The notes: generated from the sequence alone by a model not told the origin. A stretch of 64,000 nucleotides of DNA from Cepaea nemoralis (GCA_014155875.1 JACEFZ010021368.1:166501-230500); one strand, 5' to 3'. Shown: positions 20,726-30,660, numbered from the stretch's first letter. Translations and numbers: made by a program.

Positions 20726-21141
20726 TCTTCCCACTTGGGTGTAGGTATCCTCTTCTTTTTGCTTCGCCTGAGTTTGTAAGGTGGTGTCTCGACTGCTTTG
20801 GACTTGACTACTTGACTTTTAGTCGGTTGAATAAGTGCTGGTTTACATGTAGCCAGCTGAAGAGGTGACTCGGCGACTGAAGTCGATACGAGGCTGACTT
20901 CGGGTTTTTGTTCCTTGATGTCCACTGTCCCTAGTGGTTTATGTCTGTACTGCTCAAGTCGATTCAGATACTGATGCAAAGTCTGTTGATAAACGCGGGC
21001 TTTTTCCCGAAGTGGTAGATCTTCGTTCTCCATGACATGTTGCATTTGCTGATCCAGGTCCCGCAAGCTATCTCTTAATGTATCGGGTGGTATATAAGGT
21101 TTTTCCAGCATCCGGGGATCGATCAAGATCATTTTCTTCAT
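20710..21141 (-). CDS. Conserved Polinton protein of unknown function, right copy
   Basis: 143 residues, intact, same architecture as the left copy: helical N-terminal half, Ser/Pro-rich linker, basic KLRRSKKKRIPTPKW near the C-terminus. ATG at 21141 shares the A of the preceding TAA. The 3' end overlaps the integrase start by 16 nt. Confidence 0.75.
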   Translation of the reverse strand: MKKMILIDPRMLEKPYIPPDTLRDSLRDLDQQMQHVMENEDLPLREKARVYQQTLHQYLNRLEQYRHKPLGTVDIKEQKPEVSLVSTSVAESPLQLATCKPALIQPTKSQVVKSKAVETPPYKLRRSKKKRIPTPKWEEWPRN

Positions 21142-21464
21142 TATAAGCCCACGATGCCTTTCAGTACGTTGAGAATAGGACATAATAAAGCACCTATGAA
21201 ACCACCTTGCTGTAAGATTTGTTTCCTCTTCTTGATAGATAGCTTCTTACGAGTGAGCGCTCTCAGACTGTTCTTGTGTCGCTGCAAACGTCTCTTCTGA
21301 ACCGGTGTCAGTGGAACATTACCTTTTAACACATTGTGACAGCACTCGCAAATTGATTGGACGAGATCTGGGGAAGCTGATTTAATTACGGCTTTCACAT
21401 CAGTCGGCTTCGCCTCGCCCAGAAAGCGCAGCATGGCCCCGTGACTTTTTATTCGGTGGGACAT
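21141..21464 (-). CDS. Small basic protein with hydrophobic Gly-rich C-terminus, right copy (intact)
   Basis: 107 residues from MSHRIKSHG. The first two thirds are basic with a Cys pair (SICECCHNV) and an Arg/Lys cluster (QKRRLQRHK); the end is hydrophobic and Gly-rich (QQGGFIGALLCPILNVLK), resembling membrane-active or core proteins of related viruses. Small proteins of this design sit beside the ATPase in other Polinton-like elements. The longer open frame upstream (to 21554) reads out of frame through the ATPase and is rejected. Confidence 0.75.
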   Translation of the reverse strand: MSHRIKSHGAMLRFLGEAKPTDVKAVIKSASPDLVQSICECCHNVLKGNVPLTPVQKRRLQRHKNSLRALTRKKLSIKKRKQILQQGGFIGALLCPILNVLKGIVGL

Positions 21465-21468
21465 TTTA

Positions 21469-22080
21469 TTAAGGCACGTAGACGACTTGACGCTGATCTG
21501 GAAAAATATGACTTCGTAAGCGGTGCTGATCCGGTGTTTCCTGTCGAAGGTCAAAAAGCAAATAACCGTGTGGAGCCACTGTCGCGTCCTTCAAACTCTC
21601 TTGGACATACGACACGCGGCCTGGATACATCTGTTTGGCCAGGTTGGTAATCTGAGACCCGTCACGTGGGTTTTTAAATACCACTAGGTAATGCGAATTC
21701 AAACTAATAGTTCTTTGCTCTTTATTCTTCCCAAAGAGATTCTGGACTATATACACAACACTAAGGTTGCGATGATGACTGCCTTTAGTAAAAAGCTTAG
21801 TCACCCTATCATCTGTCTCGGACATTAGGTCATCTATTACCACTAGACGACGTCTATCACCTGTACACTGTTCTATATCCGGTAAGCCTTCGTTAAGTGT
21901 AATGCCTTTCATAGTCTCATACATGGATTGCCATTCTCCGTAGCACCATATAATCTCCTCTGGAATCGGATCGACCATGTCTGATAAATGAGAAATAAAC
22001 TTTTGCACAAAGACAGATTTTCCACACCCCGTTGGCCCCGCAATCAAAGCCGTAAAAGAATGTTTCCATCTCGGATCCAT
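21469..22080 (-). CDS. A32/FtsK-HerA-like genome-packaging ATPase, right copy (intact)
   Basis: 203 residues. Walker A is AGPTGCGKSVFV (residues 14-25), Walker B is RLVVIDDLMSE (about 78-88), followed by a sensor-like region SVVYIVQNLF. Length and motifs fit the virus packaging ATPase family shared by Polintons, adenovirus-like and nucleocytoplasmic viruses. ATG at 22080 follows the uORF stop by 2 nt. It is first in the arm, nearest the terminus. Confidence 0.93.
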   Translation of the reverse strand: MDPRWKHSFTALIAGPTGCGKSVFVQKFISHLSDMVDPIPEEIIWCYGEWQSMYETMKGITLNEGLPDIEQCTGDRRRLVVIDDLMSETDDRVTKLFTKGSHHRNLSVVYIVQNLFGKNKEQRTISLNSHYLVVFKNPRDGSQITNLAKQMYPGRVSYVQESLKDATVAPHGYLLFDLRQETPDQHRLRSHIFPDQRQVVYVP

Positions 22081-22082
22081 GA

Positions 22083-22112
22083 CTAATAATAATCACCCAC
22101 CTCTCGAGCCAT
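22083..22112 (-). CDS. 9-codon upstream ORF, right arm
   Basis: Same nine residues as the left arm with one synonymous difference, and the same 2-nt gap to the ATPase ATG. Conservation alone is weak evidence because the surrounding DNA is also similar. Confidence 0.4.
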   Translation of the reverse strand: MAREVGDYY

Positions 22113-22114
22113 GT

Positions 22115-22348
22115 ATTTTATGGGACTTCACCGCCGCCGCCACCGCCACCGCCGCCGTCGCCGCCGCCGCCACGCCGCCTCGCCGCCGCACCGCCCCTAG
22201 ACCGGAAGTGACAACCGGAAGTGGTCATCGAAGACAATAACTGCTAAAATTCAAAAAAGGCGGTCGCCGAAGGACACAATTTGGTGACGTCAGAGCATAG
22301 GACCATGACATTTTATTTAGTAGAAAATGACGTCAGCCGAAGGACACG
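22115..22348 (-). promoter_or_regulatory. Right terminal promoter region
   Basis: Mirror of the left one: TGACGTCA at 22285-22292 and 22328-22335, two ACTTCCGG sites near 22200-22225, CATAAAAT before the first gene, and both GTGTCCTTCGGC boxes. The terminal TATA box is weakened to TAAATAAAA, and the GC box is mutated to GGGGCGGTG. Confidence 0.6.
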
Positions 22349-22388
22349 TGTCCTAAAATGATAAGTAAATTGCACATTGTATACTACT

Positions 22389-22394
22389 TCTGGT
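22389..22394. repeat. Right target site duplication (TCTGGT)
   Basis: Matches TCTGGC at 8635-8640 in five of six bases. Confidence 0.75.
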
Positions 22395-22600
22395 GAATAC
22401 ATGTGTCTTGTCCACTATTGATAACCTTTATTGGAATCTCATCCTTACCTGCAGCCTTGTCAGATGCAAGTTCATTAATAGCTCACTTAACTTCTCTTAC
22501 GATGAGAAGTGTGTGGAGGTTGTCACTTGTTGGCAGGGTCTCTATGACGTTGAGTGCATCATCCGCAAGTTTGGTCTCGCTTGTCATACCTAAAGACAGT
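22395..22600 (-). mobile_element. LINE RT fragment flanking the Polinton
   Basis: Closely resembles 45865-46045 of the RTE LINE further right (the linker just before the RT fingers). Similarity appears to begin within the 6-bp duplication itself, suggesting the Polinton landed in or at the edge of an older LINE copy. Confidence 0.7.
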
Positions 22601-22879
22601 ATGTGTGCTATTATTTTATATTATCGTAATGAATTAATTACAGAGGTTATTGAACACTCTAATATGTTATGTAAAGCATGTACCCTAATATAATTATGGA
22701 ATAGTGTGGGACTGATTGTTTTCTTATGAGGTAATTGACTCTCTGAATATGTACCTGTTGTATTACATGTTCACTGTCCAAAATTCGTTGCATTTCTGTT
22801 TGATAGAGTGATAATACTACTACATTTAATTATTGTGTGATGGTTTCCATTTTAGTCCAGTGCAATGTGGCCTACTGAT

Positions 22880-23179
22880 AGAAAGGTCAATAGAGATACA
22901 GACAGACATATAATTGTGCTTTATAAATTATACTAAGGTATTTGATAAAGTAAAACGCGATGAAATGATTAAAATCTTGGAAGGTATCAACATTGATAAC
23001 AAAGATTTAAAAATAATAAAGAATATTTACTGGAACAAAGTAGCAGCAATTATAATGGGAAATAAAGAGGGTAGTTACGAACAGATAACGTTAGGAGTAC
23101 GACAGGGGTGTGTCTTGTCACCGGAATTCTTCTCCCTCTATAGCAAAGTAACAATGAGAGAGATCAAAGAGAAGTCAGG
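22880..23179 (+). pseudogene. LINE reverse transcriptase fragment
   Basis: From 22914 it reads CFINYTKVFDKVKRDEM, then NIYWNKVAA and VRQGCVLSPEFFSLY: RT palm motifs A and B. The usual Asp of FIDYTKAFD is Asn here and the YADD motif is absent because the fragment ends in (GAAT)n at 23180. Confidence 0.85.
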
Positions 23180-23224
23180 AATGAATGAATGAATGAATGA
23201 ATGAATGAATGAATGAATGAATGA
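23180..23224. repeat. (GAAT)n microsatellite
   Basis: About eleven GAAT units at the end of the LINE fragment. Confidence 0.95.
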
Positions 23225-23789
23225 ATTGTCTTAACGCCTAAGTTTCTCGTGGTGAGAATGTTATTACTTTTTATTTTTTTTTTACCACTGGAGTTGGGTG
23301 TCTGTTTGTTTTAAAAATTGCTGGCTTCTTGGATTAGATTGCCTCGATTCCCGTCGTATAGGGATAGTCACCTATACTGAAACTATACACAATCACACAC
23401 ATACACTGACACAAACACACACATACACACGTAGTCACACACACAATCAAATGTCGGCATAACCTGACAATACTAGGGCTATTCAAAAATCGGCAACCGG
23501 TTAACTGGTACAAATGTAAACACAGTGACAACAAGATCTAATTACATACACAAGTTGCATACCTCACTGAATTGCTTTTCCACATATTCAGCATATAAAT
23601 CTAGGCATCTGTTGTATCGTGGAACGAGTTTTTTTGTAATCCCTCGTCACGAGACGGTACCGCCATAGTACTTACCCACTTGTTTCCCAATTTTGAATGT
23701 TCTTGTGAGGATGCTCACGATAGTCGACAGTGTGTACGTGTGAAAGGTCTGGGAGTTTATTCATATTAGTTTTAGTGATTATGTGAGGC
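23225..23789. other. No gene; CA-rich patch at 23385-23455
   Basis: Imperfect CA/ACAC repeat inside otherwise unremarkable AT-rich DNA. Confidence 0.5.
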
Positions 23790-24231
23790 AGCATATATGT
23801 GGGTGGATGGATGGGTGTGTCTATGTGCGTCTATGTGTGCGTGTTTATATGTGTGGATGTATGTGTGTGTGCACATCTGTATGTGTGTATGGGTGTATAT
23901 GTGTGTGTGTACATGTGTGCATCTGTGTGTGCCTCTGAGTGTGTATGTCTGTACGTATGTTAAGGTGTGCGTTCATGTGCTATTATATGTGTTTATATGT
24001 ATGTGCGTGTGTATATGTGTGTATTGTGTGTGCTCGTATATGTATGTGCATATGTTTGTGCGTAAGAAGTGTGCATGCATGCAGTGTATGCGAGGGAGTG
24101 TGTAGTTGTGTTTTATGCGAGTACGTGTGCGTAAGTATGTGGATGTGTGTAGGTGTGTTTATGTGCGTGGGTATATGTGTGTATTTGCGTGTGTATGTTG
24201 TGTGTGGGCGTGTGTGTATGTACGTGTGTGT

Positions 24232-24315
<84 letters not shown>

Positions 24316-24518
24316 GAGCGCACGCATGTCATGTAGCATACTATTCCATATGTGTATGCATTCTCATCTTTCATATTACGAAGTATCATTTTATTTGTCA
24401 CTTGATTGTCCTGTAACATGCCATTCCATATTTTTTTCTCTGTATTCTCATCTTTCGTATTATCATTTTGTATTCCACTTGATGTTATCATGTATAATAT
24501 AACATTTACTGTGATGTT

Positions 24519-24573
<55 letters not shown>

Positions 24574-24597
24574 GAGAGAGAGAGAGAGTTAGTGAGT

Positions 24598-24673
<76 letters not shown>

Positions 24674-24680
24674 GTTGAAT
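23790..24680. repeat. TG-rich tract followed by three (GA)n arrays
   Basis: Imperfect TGTG/TATG repeat (23790-24235), then (GA)n at about 24232-24313, 24522-24589 and 24600-24672. The sequences between the GA arrays are near-duplicates of each other (ACATGCCATTCCATAT type words at 24330 and 24415). ORFs here are low-complexity. Confidence 0.95.
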
Positions 24681-24819
24681 TGCATCACTAATTTTTATGC
24701 TACACAATGTATATGTACAATTTTTTCTCCACTCCTTACAATTTTTGCGAGAATGCTCACGAAAATCATCAGTGTCTCAAATGTGTGTAAAGTGTGGGAG
24801 TTTGTTCTTATTTGTTTCA

Positions 24820-26150
24820 GTGATCATCTATGTGTGTAGATGTGAAGATGTTTGTATGGGTGTGTATGTGATGGATGTGTGTGGGGTGTGTGGGAAATGT
24901 ATGTGTGGAGGGGTTGTATGTGGGGGATGTGTATGGGTTGATAGGTGATGTGTGGATGGGTGAAGGGTTGTGTAGTCGGTGGGAGATGTATGTGTGTGTG
25001 TGTGTGGGAGGGGGGATATTTGGGAGGGCTATTGGAAGCATGTGGGTGTTGTTGGGTTGGGGATGTGTTTTTAGAGAATGTGTATTTGGGTGGGTGAATG
25101 GGTATGTAGGAGATTGTGTGGGTTGGGGGATGGGTGTGTAATGGGTGTGGGGGATGAGTGTGGGGGTGTCTGTGAATGGGATATGTCTGTGTGGGTGGGA
25201 GTGTGTGAGTGTGGATAGGGTAAGTGTGAGTGTGTGGAGGATGTATGTGTGGGTGGTGAGGATGTTTGTAGGTGGGGGATGTGTGGGTGGGTGGGGAGAT
25301 GTGTGAGTGGGTGAGAGATGTGTGGGCGGGGATGTGTATGAGGAATGCATGTGGGGGATGTGTGTGTGTGTGTGGGGGGGGGGGGAATGTGTTTGTTGGT
25401 GGAGTTTTGTGTGGGAGGGGAGATGTGTGAGATATGCATGTGTTGATAAGTGGGTGGGTGATGTGTGGGTGTGAGTGGTTGATGGATGAGTACGTGAGTG
25501 GGTGGATGTGTTTGAGAGATGAGTGTATGATAGGGGATGTGTGTTTGTGGGAAGATGTGTGTGAGCGGCGGATGTGTGGGTGGGGTATATGTGGGTGGTG
25601 GGGTGTGTGTGGGTGGGAGGTGTGTGTTTTTGGGTGTTTATGGGTGGGGGGTATGTGTGGGCAGGTGGGGAGATGTGTTTGTTGGTGGGGATGTGTGTAT
25701 AGGTGGGGGATGTGTAGTTGAGAGGTGGCGGATATTGAGTGGGTGAGTGGGTGTAGGTTGGCTGATGTGAGAGTGGGTGGGTGGGGAAAATTGTGAGTGT
25801 GAGGGTGCGGGATGTATGTGTGGATAGGTGCGGGATGTGTGGGTTGACGAGGGTATGTGTGTGTGGTTTTGTGATGTGTGTTTTGCTGGGTGGTTGCGGG
25901 TGTGTGGGTGTGTGGTGGAGAATATGTGGGTGGGTGTGTGCGTGTCGGTTATAGGCTGGGTGGTGGTTGTATGTGTTGGTGGGGGATGTATGTGTGGGTG
26001 GGGAAATGTGTGTGGGTGGGGGTATGTATGTTTGCCTGAGTCTGTGTGAGTGCGTGAAGGTATGTGTGGGTGGGTGGGGGTGTGGTGGGTGGTCGATGTG
26101 TGGGTGTCTGAGGGATGTTAGGGTGGATGGGGGATGTGTCTCACAACATT
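24820..26150. repeat. 1.3-kb GT/GGGTG-rich minisatellite
   Basis: Strand-biased array of GTGGGTGGG, GGGGGATGTGTG and TGTGTG words without a fixed period. Many GGG runs on the plus strand could form G-quadruplexes. The bias leaves a stop-free minus frame of 513 codons (His/Thr/Pro), which is an artefact. Confidence 0.93.
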
Positions 26151-26264
26151 GCAATATGCACTGTTTATGCTTACAAAATCCATTTGACAATGTTTTTTTC
26201 CCCCCTATGTAAATGAAACATGCACATTTGAAGAATGAAAGATGAGTGATCGAAAGGGCCGAAT

Positions 26265-26345
26265 GTAAGACGGGCCTGCGTGCCCAATTTGTTACCCTTT
26301 TAAAATAAATTTGTTCGTTCGTTCGTTCGTTCGTTCGTTCGTTCA
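26265..26345 (+). repeat. Left inverted repeat with (TTCG)n
   Basis: GACGGGCCTGCGTGCC, AACCCTTTTAAAAT-type sequence and (TTCG)n. Its reverse complement matches 27167-27240. Confidence 0.75.
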
Positions 26346-27165
26346 TCCATGAGGTCATGGGCGCTGTCGAAGAAGCGGGTAGCCAGCCAGACCTTCATCT
26401 TGCCGAAGAGATGACAATCGCTTGGTGCCATGTCCAGGTTGTAAATGGAATGATTGAAAATGTCCGGCTTAAACAGCTCAAGTAAAGTATTTCTGCGAGC
26501 AGAAGTGTGGGGCTGCGCGGTGTAGTGCAGAATAATGACGCCACTAGTGGATGCATTCTGTTTTGAATTGATCCACGAAGATATTTCTGTGTTTCACAAT
26601 AAACATCTGACGTTATTGTGGTCCCTATTGTCAATAATTTCGTTAACAAAATGCCATTGCGGTCCCAGAACACTGTAATCATACGTTTTCGATGCGAAAA
26701 TGTTTGCTTTGATATTGTGTGCTTGTTTTGACTGTTCCTTCATTTCTGCATAATGTGTGGTAACATTAACTCTCTGACAATTCGACACAGACATGTCCTA
26801 GACATGTTTAGAAATTCTGCAGAAAGATTGGATATAGTGAAACGTCGCTTTTCCACTACGATTCGGTTGACAATTTGAATGATCTCGTCTGTCACACGTG
26901 AATGTCGTCCTTGTCCACCCTCGTCATGCACATCTTTACACCCATCTCTGAATGCACTCCACCAATCACTCACATAACTGTCACTCGTAACGTTATCAAC
27001 GTTAACACGACACAATCGGCAATGAATCTCGGCGGCATTTTGACCTTCTGATTTAAGAAAACGAATCACACCACCACATTTCACAGCTGGCGGGAAAGAA
27101 ATAACCGTGTCGATGTTTATTCGTTCTCGATACGTGAACCACTGAAAAAATGTGACTGTACGAAT
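26340..27165 (-). pseudogene. mariner-like transposase (broken)
   Basis: The minus strand gives an N-terminal paired-type HTH half (GGVIRFLKSEGQNAAEIH; RVTDEIIQIVNRIV; TISNLSAEF) and a C-terminal catalytic part (ILHYTAQPHTSA; NLDMAPSDCHLFGKMK). The first fits the mariner HDNARPH block with the catalytic Asp replaced by Tyr. The segment between them is largely deleted and frames differ, so no active transposase. Confidence 0.9.
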
Positions 27166-27166
27166 G

Positions 27167-27240
27167 AATGAATGAAAGAACGAACGAACGAACTTTATTT
27201 TCAAAGGGTTAAGAAGTGAACACACAGGCCCGACTAACAT
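27167..27240 (-). repeat. Right inverted repeat with (GAAT)n/(CGAA)n
   Basis: Inverted copy of 26265-26345: (CGAA)n, TTTATTTTCAAAGGGTTAAG and CAGGCCCGACT. The pair flanks the mariner remnant. Confidence 0.75.
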
Positions 27241-27267
27241 CCTGACCGTCTATCACTCTCTTTTATA

Positions 27268-27530
27268 CATTATTTAATTGTATTTTTTCAATATTGCATA
27301 TCACTTGTAGGACGTTGAAGTCAACACCAGCATTTTAAGCTGCTGTTGATGTACTAGGAACATTTTACATTCAGTAGTTTGACATTGATTTCTGAACGAC
27401 TCTCACACCCACACATTATTACACAACGCGACACGGTCAGCTGCACAAATCGGTCGCGGCTGCGTTTCGAACGCGTGGTAAGCGGCTCACGAATCGCGTT
27501 CGCAAGCCTTTGGCCACGGATACGACTTCG
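27268..27530 (-). repeat. tRNA-derived SINE, family 1
   Basis: Body words CAGTAGTTTGACATTGATTT and the CAGCAG...CAACACCAGCA end block match the other copies; the tRNA-like head is at the right. Confidence 0.65.
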
Positions 27531-28930
27531 GGACTTTTGAATTTCATTGTATACATGATTATTATGTTTGCATATATATTATAATATTACATTGATGTGT
27601 AGTTATCTACAAGACAACTGAATGATGCCAGCAATGAGCGGTGTCGCTAAGGCAAAAGGTTTATTTGTAACCAGCCAGTCGGCTGCTGACTTTGGAATAA
27701 CCCTCGTATTATACACCAAAGCACCTGTTTTCTCTTCGTTGGGAACAATTTCATTTTACTGTGAATTCTAGGAGAGTTTTGTCAAAGCATTTATACATTT
27801 CAGAAACCAACCCAATAGGAGACATATTTGCATTTACGAAACAGCATTAATCTCATATATAATTACACTAATAACATTCCATGGCAAACTACTGGATATT
27901 TATTGACATTTACTACATAGAATTGAATTGGTGTAGGAATCTATAGCATTCATTTCATTGCAAACACCATGACACACGCATAATAATGTTAACACAAATA
28001 CAGTGTACACATAGTCTTACGAACTGGACAGTGCACATAATGACAGTCAACAATACACTAGTACTAATGCATGAATGCCACTGAGGGTTTACAATTATCT
28101 TTACAAGATTGTCACGTAGACACAGCACAGGCATATAGACATGCATTATAATTATCCAGCAAATGGCAAATGGATATGTTTGCAGGCAACGAATAAATTA
28201 ATGGAAGTTAGAATAATAACAAGTTGTTATCATTTATAGAAAATAAGTAAATAATAGTATACATCTATAGTGCATGTGTTATAGGGAAATAGTATAGGTC
28301 ATTGAAATAACCCCACACATAAATTCACATGTATTGAACAACCCTCTGTTTCTTTCTTCTACATGTATGGATACAATCGATACCTGCGAATGTATTGCTC
28401 AGCAACTGTATTTCTAGAACACGCAAGTGCATTTCGGAAAAGAATAATTGCAATGGCGTGTGTGCTTGTCTTTCCATGATTCTTAAATGCCTGCTTTCAC
28501 TAAATAGTGGCTTGTACACTGTTATAATTAAATCTATATGTGTAAGTTATCTGAAATTTGACACATAACAGACAGGACACTGTTACCTTTAGGTTATAAA
28601 TGGAGACCGATTAACAACAATAACAGAAAGTAACCTCTACGATTCAAGAATGTGTACCGCAGATTTCAATGTATAACATTTTACAAGAACAGGAAGTCAA
28701 ACGAGGTGGAGTTAAACTAGAGTTAAACGCATTGCCACAGAAGAATAGTCAACAAACACATAACTGGTGTCGTCAGACGCTACACCCTGAGGGTCATACA
28801 GAAGGGAGGACCAGCGCTCTTATGAAATAATAATGACATGTCCATCAGGATGATCTGTTTACTAGTAGAATAGCGGTCAATACATAGTGTCACATTTCGT
28901 ACATAGAGACTACTGTCATCTGCTGTCAAT
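27531..28930. other. No gene seen
   Basis: AT-rich intergenic DNA. ORFs here have no recognisable content. Confidence 0.5.
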
Positions 28931-28934
28931 AGTA

Positions 28935-29130
28935 CCTTGCAGTTTAAGGCAGGGGGGTCGTGAGCCTGAGGAAATAAAACTGCCTGGTTAGTGCAGTCGC
29001 CGCGAGCTGTGCAGGTTAGGGCTTTCTTTTTGCCCTTGGCAGAAAATAATACACACTTAACAGAGGATTCCAACCTGGGTCCGACGAATTAGAACCCAGC
29101 GTTCTAAGCCACTCGCTCAGCCACTCCCCA
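28935..29130 (-). repeat. tRNA-derived SINE, family 2
   Basis: Reverse complement has GAGTGGCTGAGCGAGTGGC (A-box region) and a mutated B box, then a body CCCTAACCTGCACAGCTCGCG shared with 42797-43000. Confidence 0.75.
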
Positions 29131-29659
29131 TAGAGAGTCCACTCACCAAAATAGTAGCTCTAGATTCCATATAAAAAGTAGCTTAAAAGTCGCTCAAGAT
29201 TCCATATAAGTGACTATTCCGACATGGAGTTTGAAATTATATCTTGGATCTTCCGACACTATTAGCGCATCATATACATATTTTTGATATAACCATACAT
29301 GTGGGTAAGACTGTTGAGCAATTACATGCATTTCTCTGTCTGCGATAAATAATTACAAACATGCTCGAAGGTAATATTGGATTAAGATAAAGGGTTGTGG
29401 TAGCTAAAACGACGTTTTGAGAGCAAGAGTATTCGCTACATCACATGTCAAGTATATTGAACTACAGAAAGAGTAATCATTACGCATGTCTGGCCAATAC
29501 ACTAGCCTCTGGTGTGTTGGTCAGGGACTTGTAAACCAGGGAAGCCGGGATGTTTTCTTCTTCTTTTTTAAATTTATTACATAACTATTAGGTTGGGGGT
29601 TGAAGCGTGGGGTTAACATCCCCACCTTTGTAAAAACCTTTCTTTGTTACGAAACAAAT
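29131..29659. other. No gene seen
   Basis: AT-rich spacer. Nothing recognisable apart from a short duplicated AGATTCCATATAA word. Confidence 0.4.
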
Positions 29660-29702
29660 ACATGAGCCTCGATGCTCGGAATGCTGAAGAAGAAGAAGAA
29701 CT
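29660..29702 (+). mobile_element. LINE 3' tip with (GAA)4 tail
   Basis: GATGCTCGGAATGCTGAAGAAG matches the 3' ends at 59712 and (inverted) 2984. Confidence 0.8.
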
Positions 29703-29799
29703 ATTAGCTTAATGAGCCATATAACTTCGACACTCCTCAGGGTCATGCAAGAAAGAATTCAAAATATAAAAAGATGAGGAAATAGCTGAACAACAATTT

Positions 29800-30660
29800 T
29801 AGTTCCACAAAAAAAGCAGCACCAGAGAAGCAATAATTTGTTTGAGGTTGTTAATTGAAACATATATAGATGTTCAGAAAAAAATATATGTCTGTTTTAT
29901 AGACTGCACGAAAACATTTGACAGAGTACAACATGCCTTAAAGATATAGGAGTAGACGGAAAAGTCACCAGACTTATTGGTAACTTGTACTGGGAACCAT
30001 AGGCGTCAATTAGATACGTTAATAATTGTTCGTCGCCCATATAGATAAATAGAGGAGTACAGCAGGGATGCGTGTTGTCCCCAAGCCTACTTAACGTATA
30101 TACAGAAAGTATTTTTTAAACAAGTCGAACTGCCTGGACTAAAGTGCAATAGAAGAACAATATACGATATTTGGTGATACAGTATTACCAGCATAAAGCG
30201 AGAAGGAGTTACAAAACCTAGTGTAACAAGTAAACAGACCTAGTGCAGAATGTGGCTTAGATATTAACATCCAAAAAATGGAAAGCTGTGATAATTTGGA
30301 ACATCATTTAACACCACAGTGAACGGGAAGATACTAGAAGAAGTAACACGTTTCTACTGTTTTGGACATGATGGCAAAAGTGAAACAGAAATCAACAAGG
30401 GTATAGGAATAGCCAAAAATGCTTTCAACTGCGTGAAACCAGTATTAACATCTCGAGAGATTAACAACGCATGAAAAAGGAGAAGAACTGAGAATAAAAA
30501 GAGAGTTCCCTGGACATTGAACGAGCAACTAGAAAGTCGAAAAGAGGCCTTGGAGATGTGGGTATACAGAAGAATATGTCGTATTTCATGGCAACAAAAA
30601 CAATCAAATAGAGAGGTTCTAGAAAAACTGGGAATGAAAAGAGAGTTGATGAAACAAATA
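29800..30660 (+). pseudogene. Degenerate RTE LINE (RT and post-RT)
   Basis: Across frames it reads RT palm words (FDRVQH; RGVQQGCVLSPSLLN, about 30055) and, from 30480, EALEMWVYRRICRISW, a post-RT motif of RTE elements. Many stops. It ends in TA and CA microsatellites (30660-30765) just upstream of the receptor's first exon. Confidence 0.8.

Larger units (their letters stand above)
8641..22388. mobile_element. Palindromic Polinton/Maverick-type element, 13,748 bp
   Basis: The element starts AGTAGTATAC, ends GTATACTACT and is flanked by 6-bp near-repeats. Its gene set is that of Polintons, virus-like transposons with capsid genes: A32/FtsK-like packaging ATPase, chromodomain integrase (family of C. 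elegans F54H12.3), penton-like protein and major capsid protein (family of F54H12.2). It is almost wholly an inverted repeat of two arms, each with the same eight genes pointing inward. DNA polymerase B and the cysteine protease are not seen, so it would depend on another element for replication. All genes in the left arm except two are broken. The right arm keeps six open. Confidence 0.9.
16921..22388 (-). repeat. Right arm of the palindrome
   Basis: Inverted counterpart of 8641-14530. It differs by scattered substitutions and small indels, a shorter tandem array, a longer CCG/GCC run near 22127-22195 and two rather than one ACTTCCGG sites. This independent divergence argues against an assembly artefact. 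Confidence 0.93.

Noticed and set aside
8641..22388. Palindrome as a sequencing or assembly fold-back artefact
   Set aside because: Arms differ by substitutions, indels, array length and private stops, flanks differ on the two sides, and a 6-bp near-duplication brackets the whole. Read-level checking is still needed.
23797..24707. Cys/Val/Met-rich and Arg/Glu or Ser/Leu-rich ORFs
   Set aside because: Translations of TG and GA simple repeats.
24817..26358. 513-codon minus-strand ORF
   Set aside because: His/Thr/Pro-only composition follows from the GT-rich minisatellite; no start context or conserved motif.
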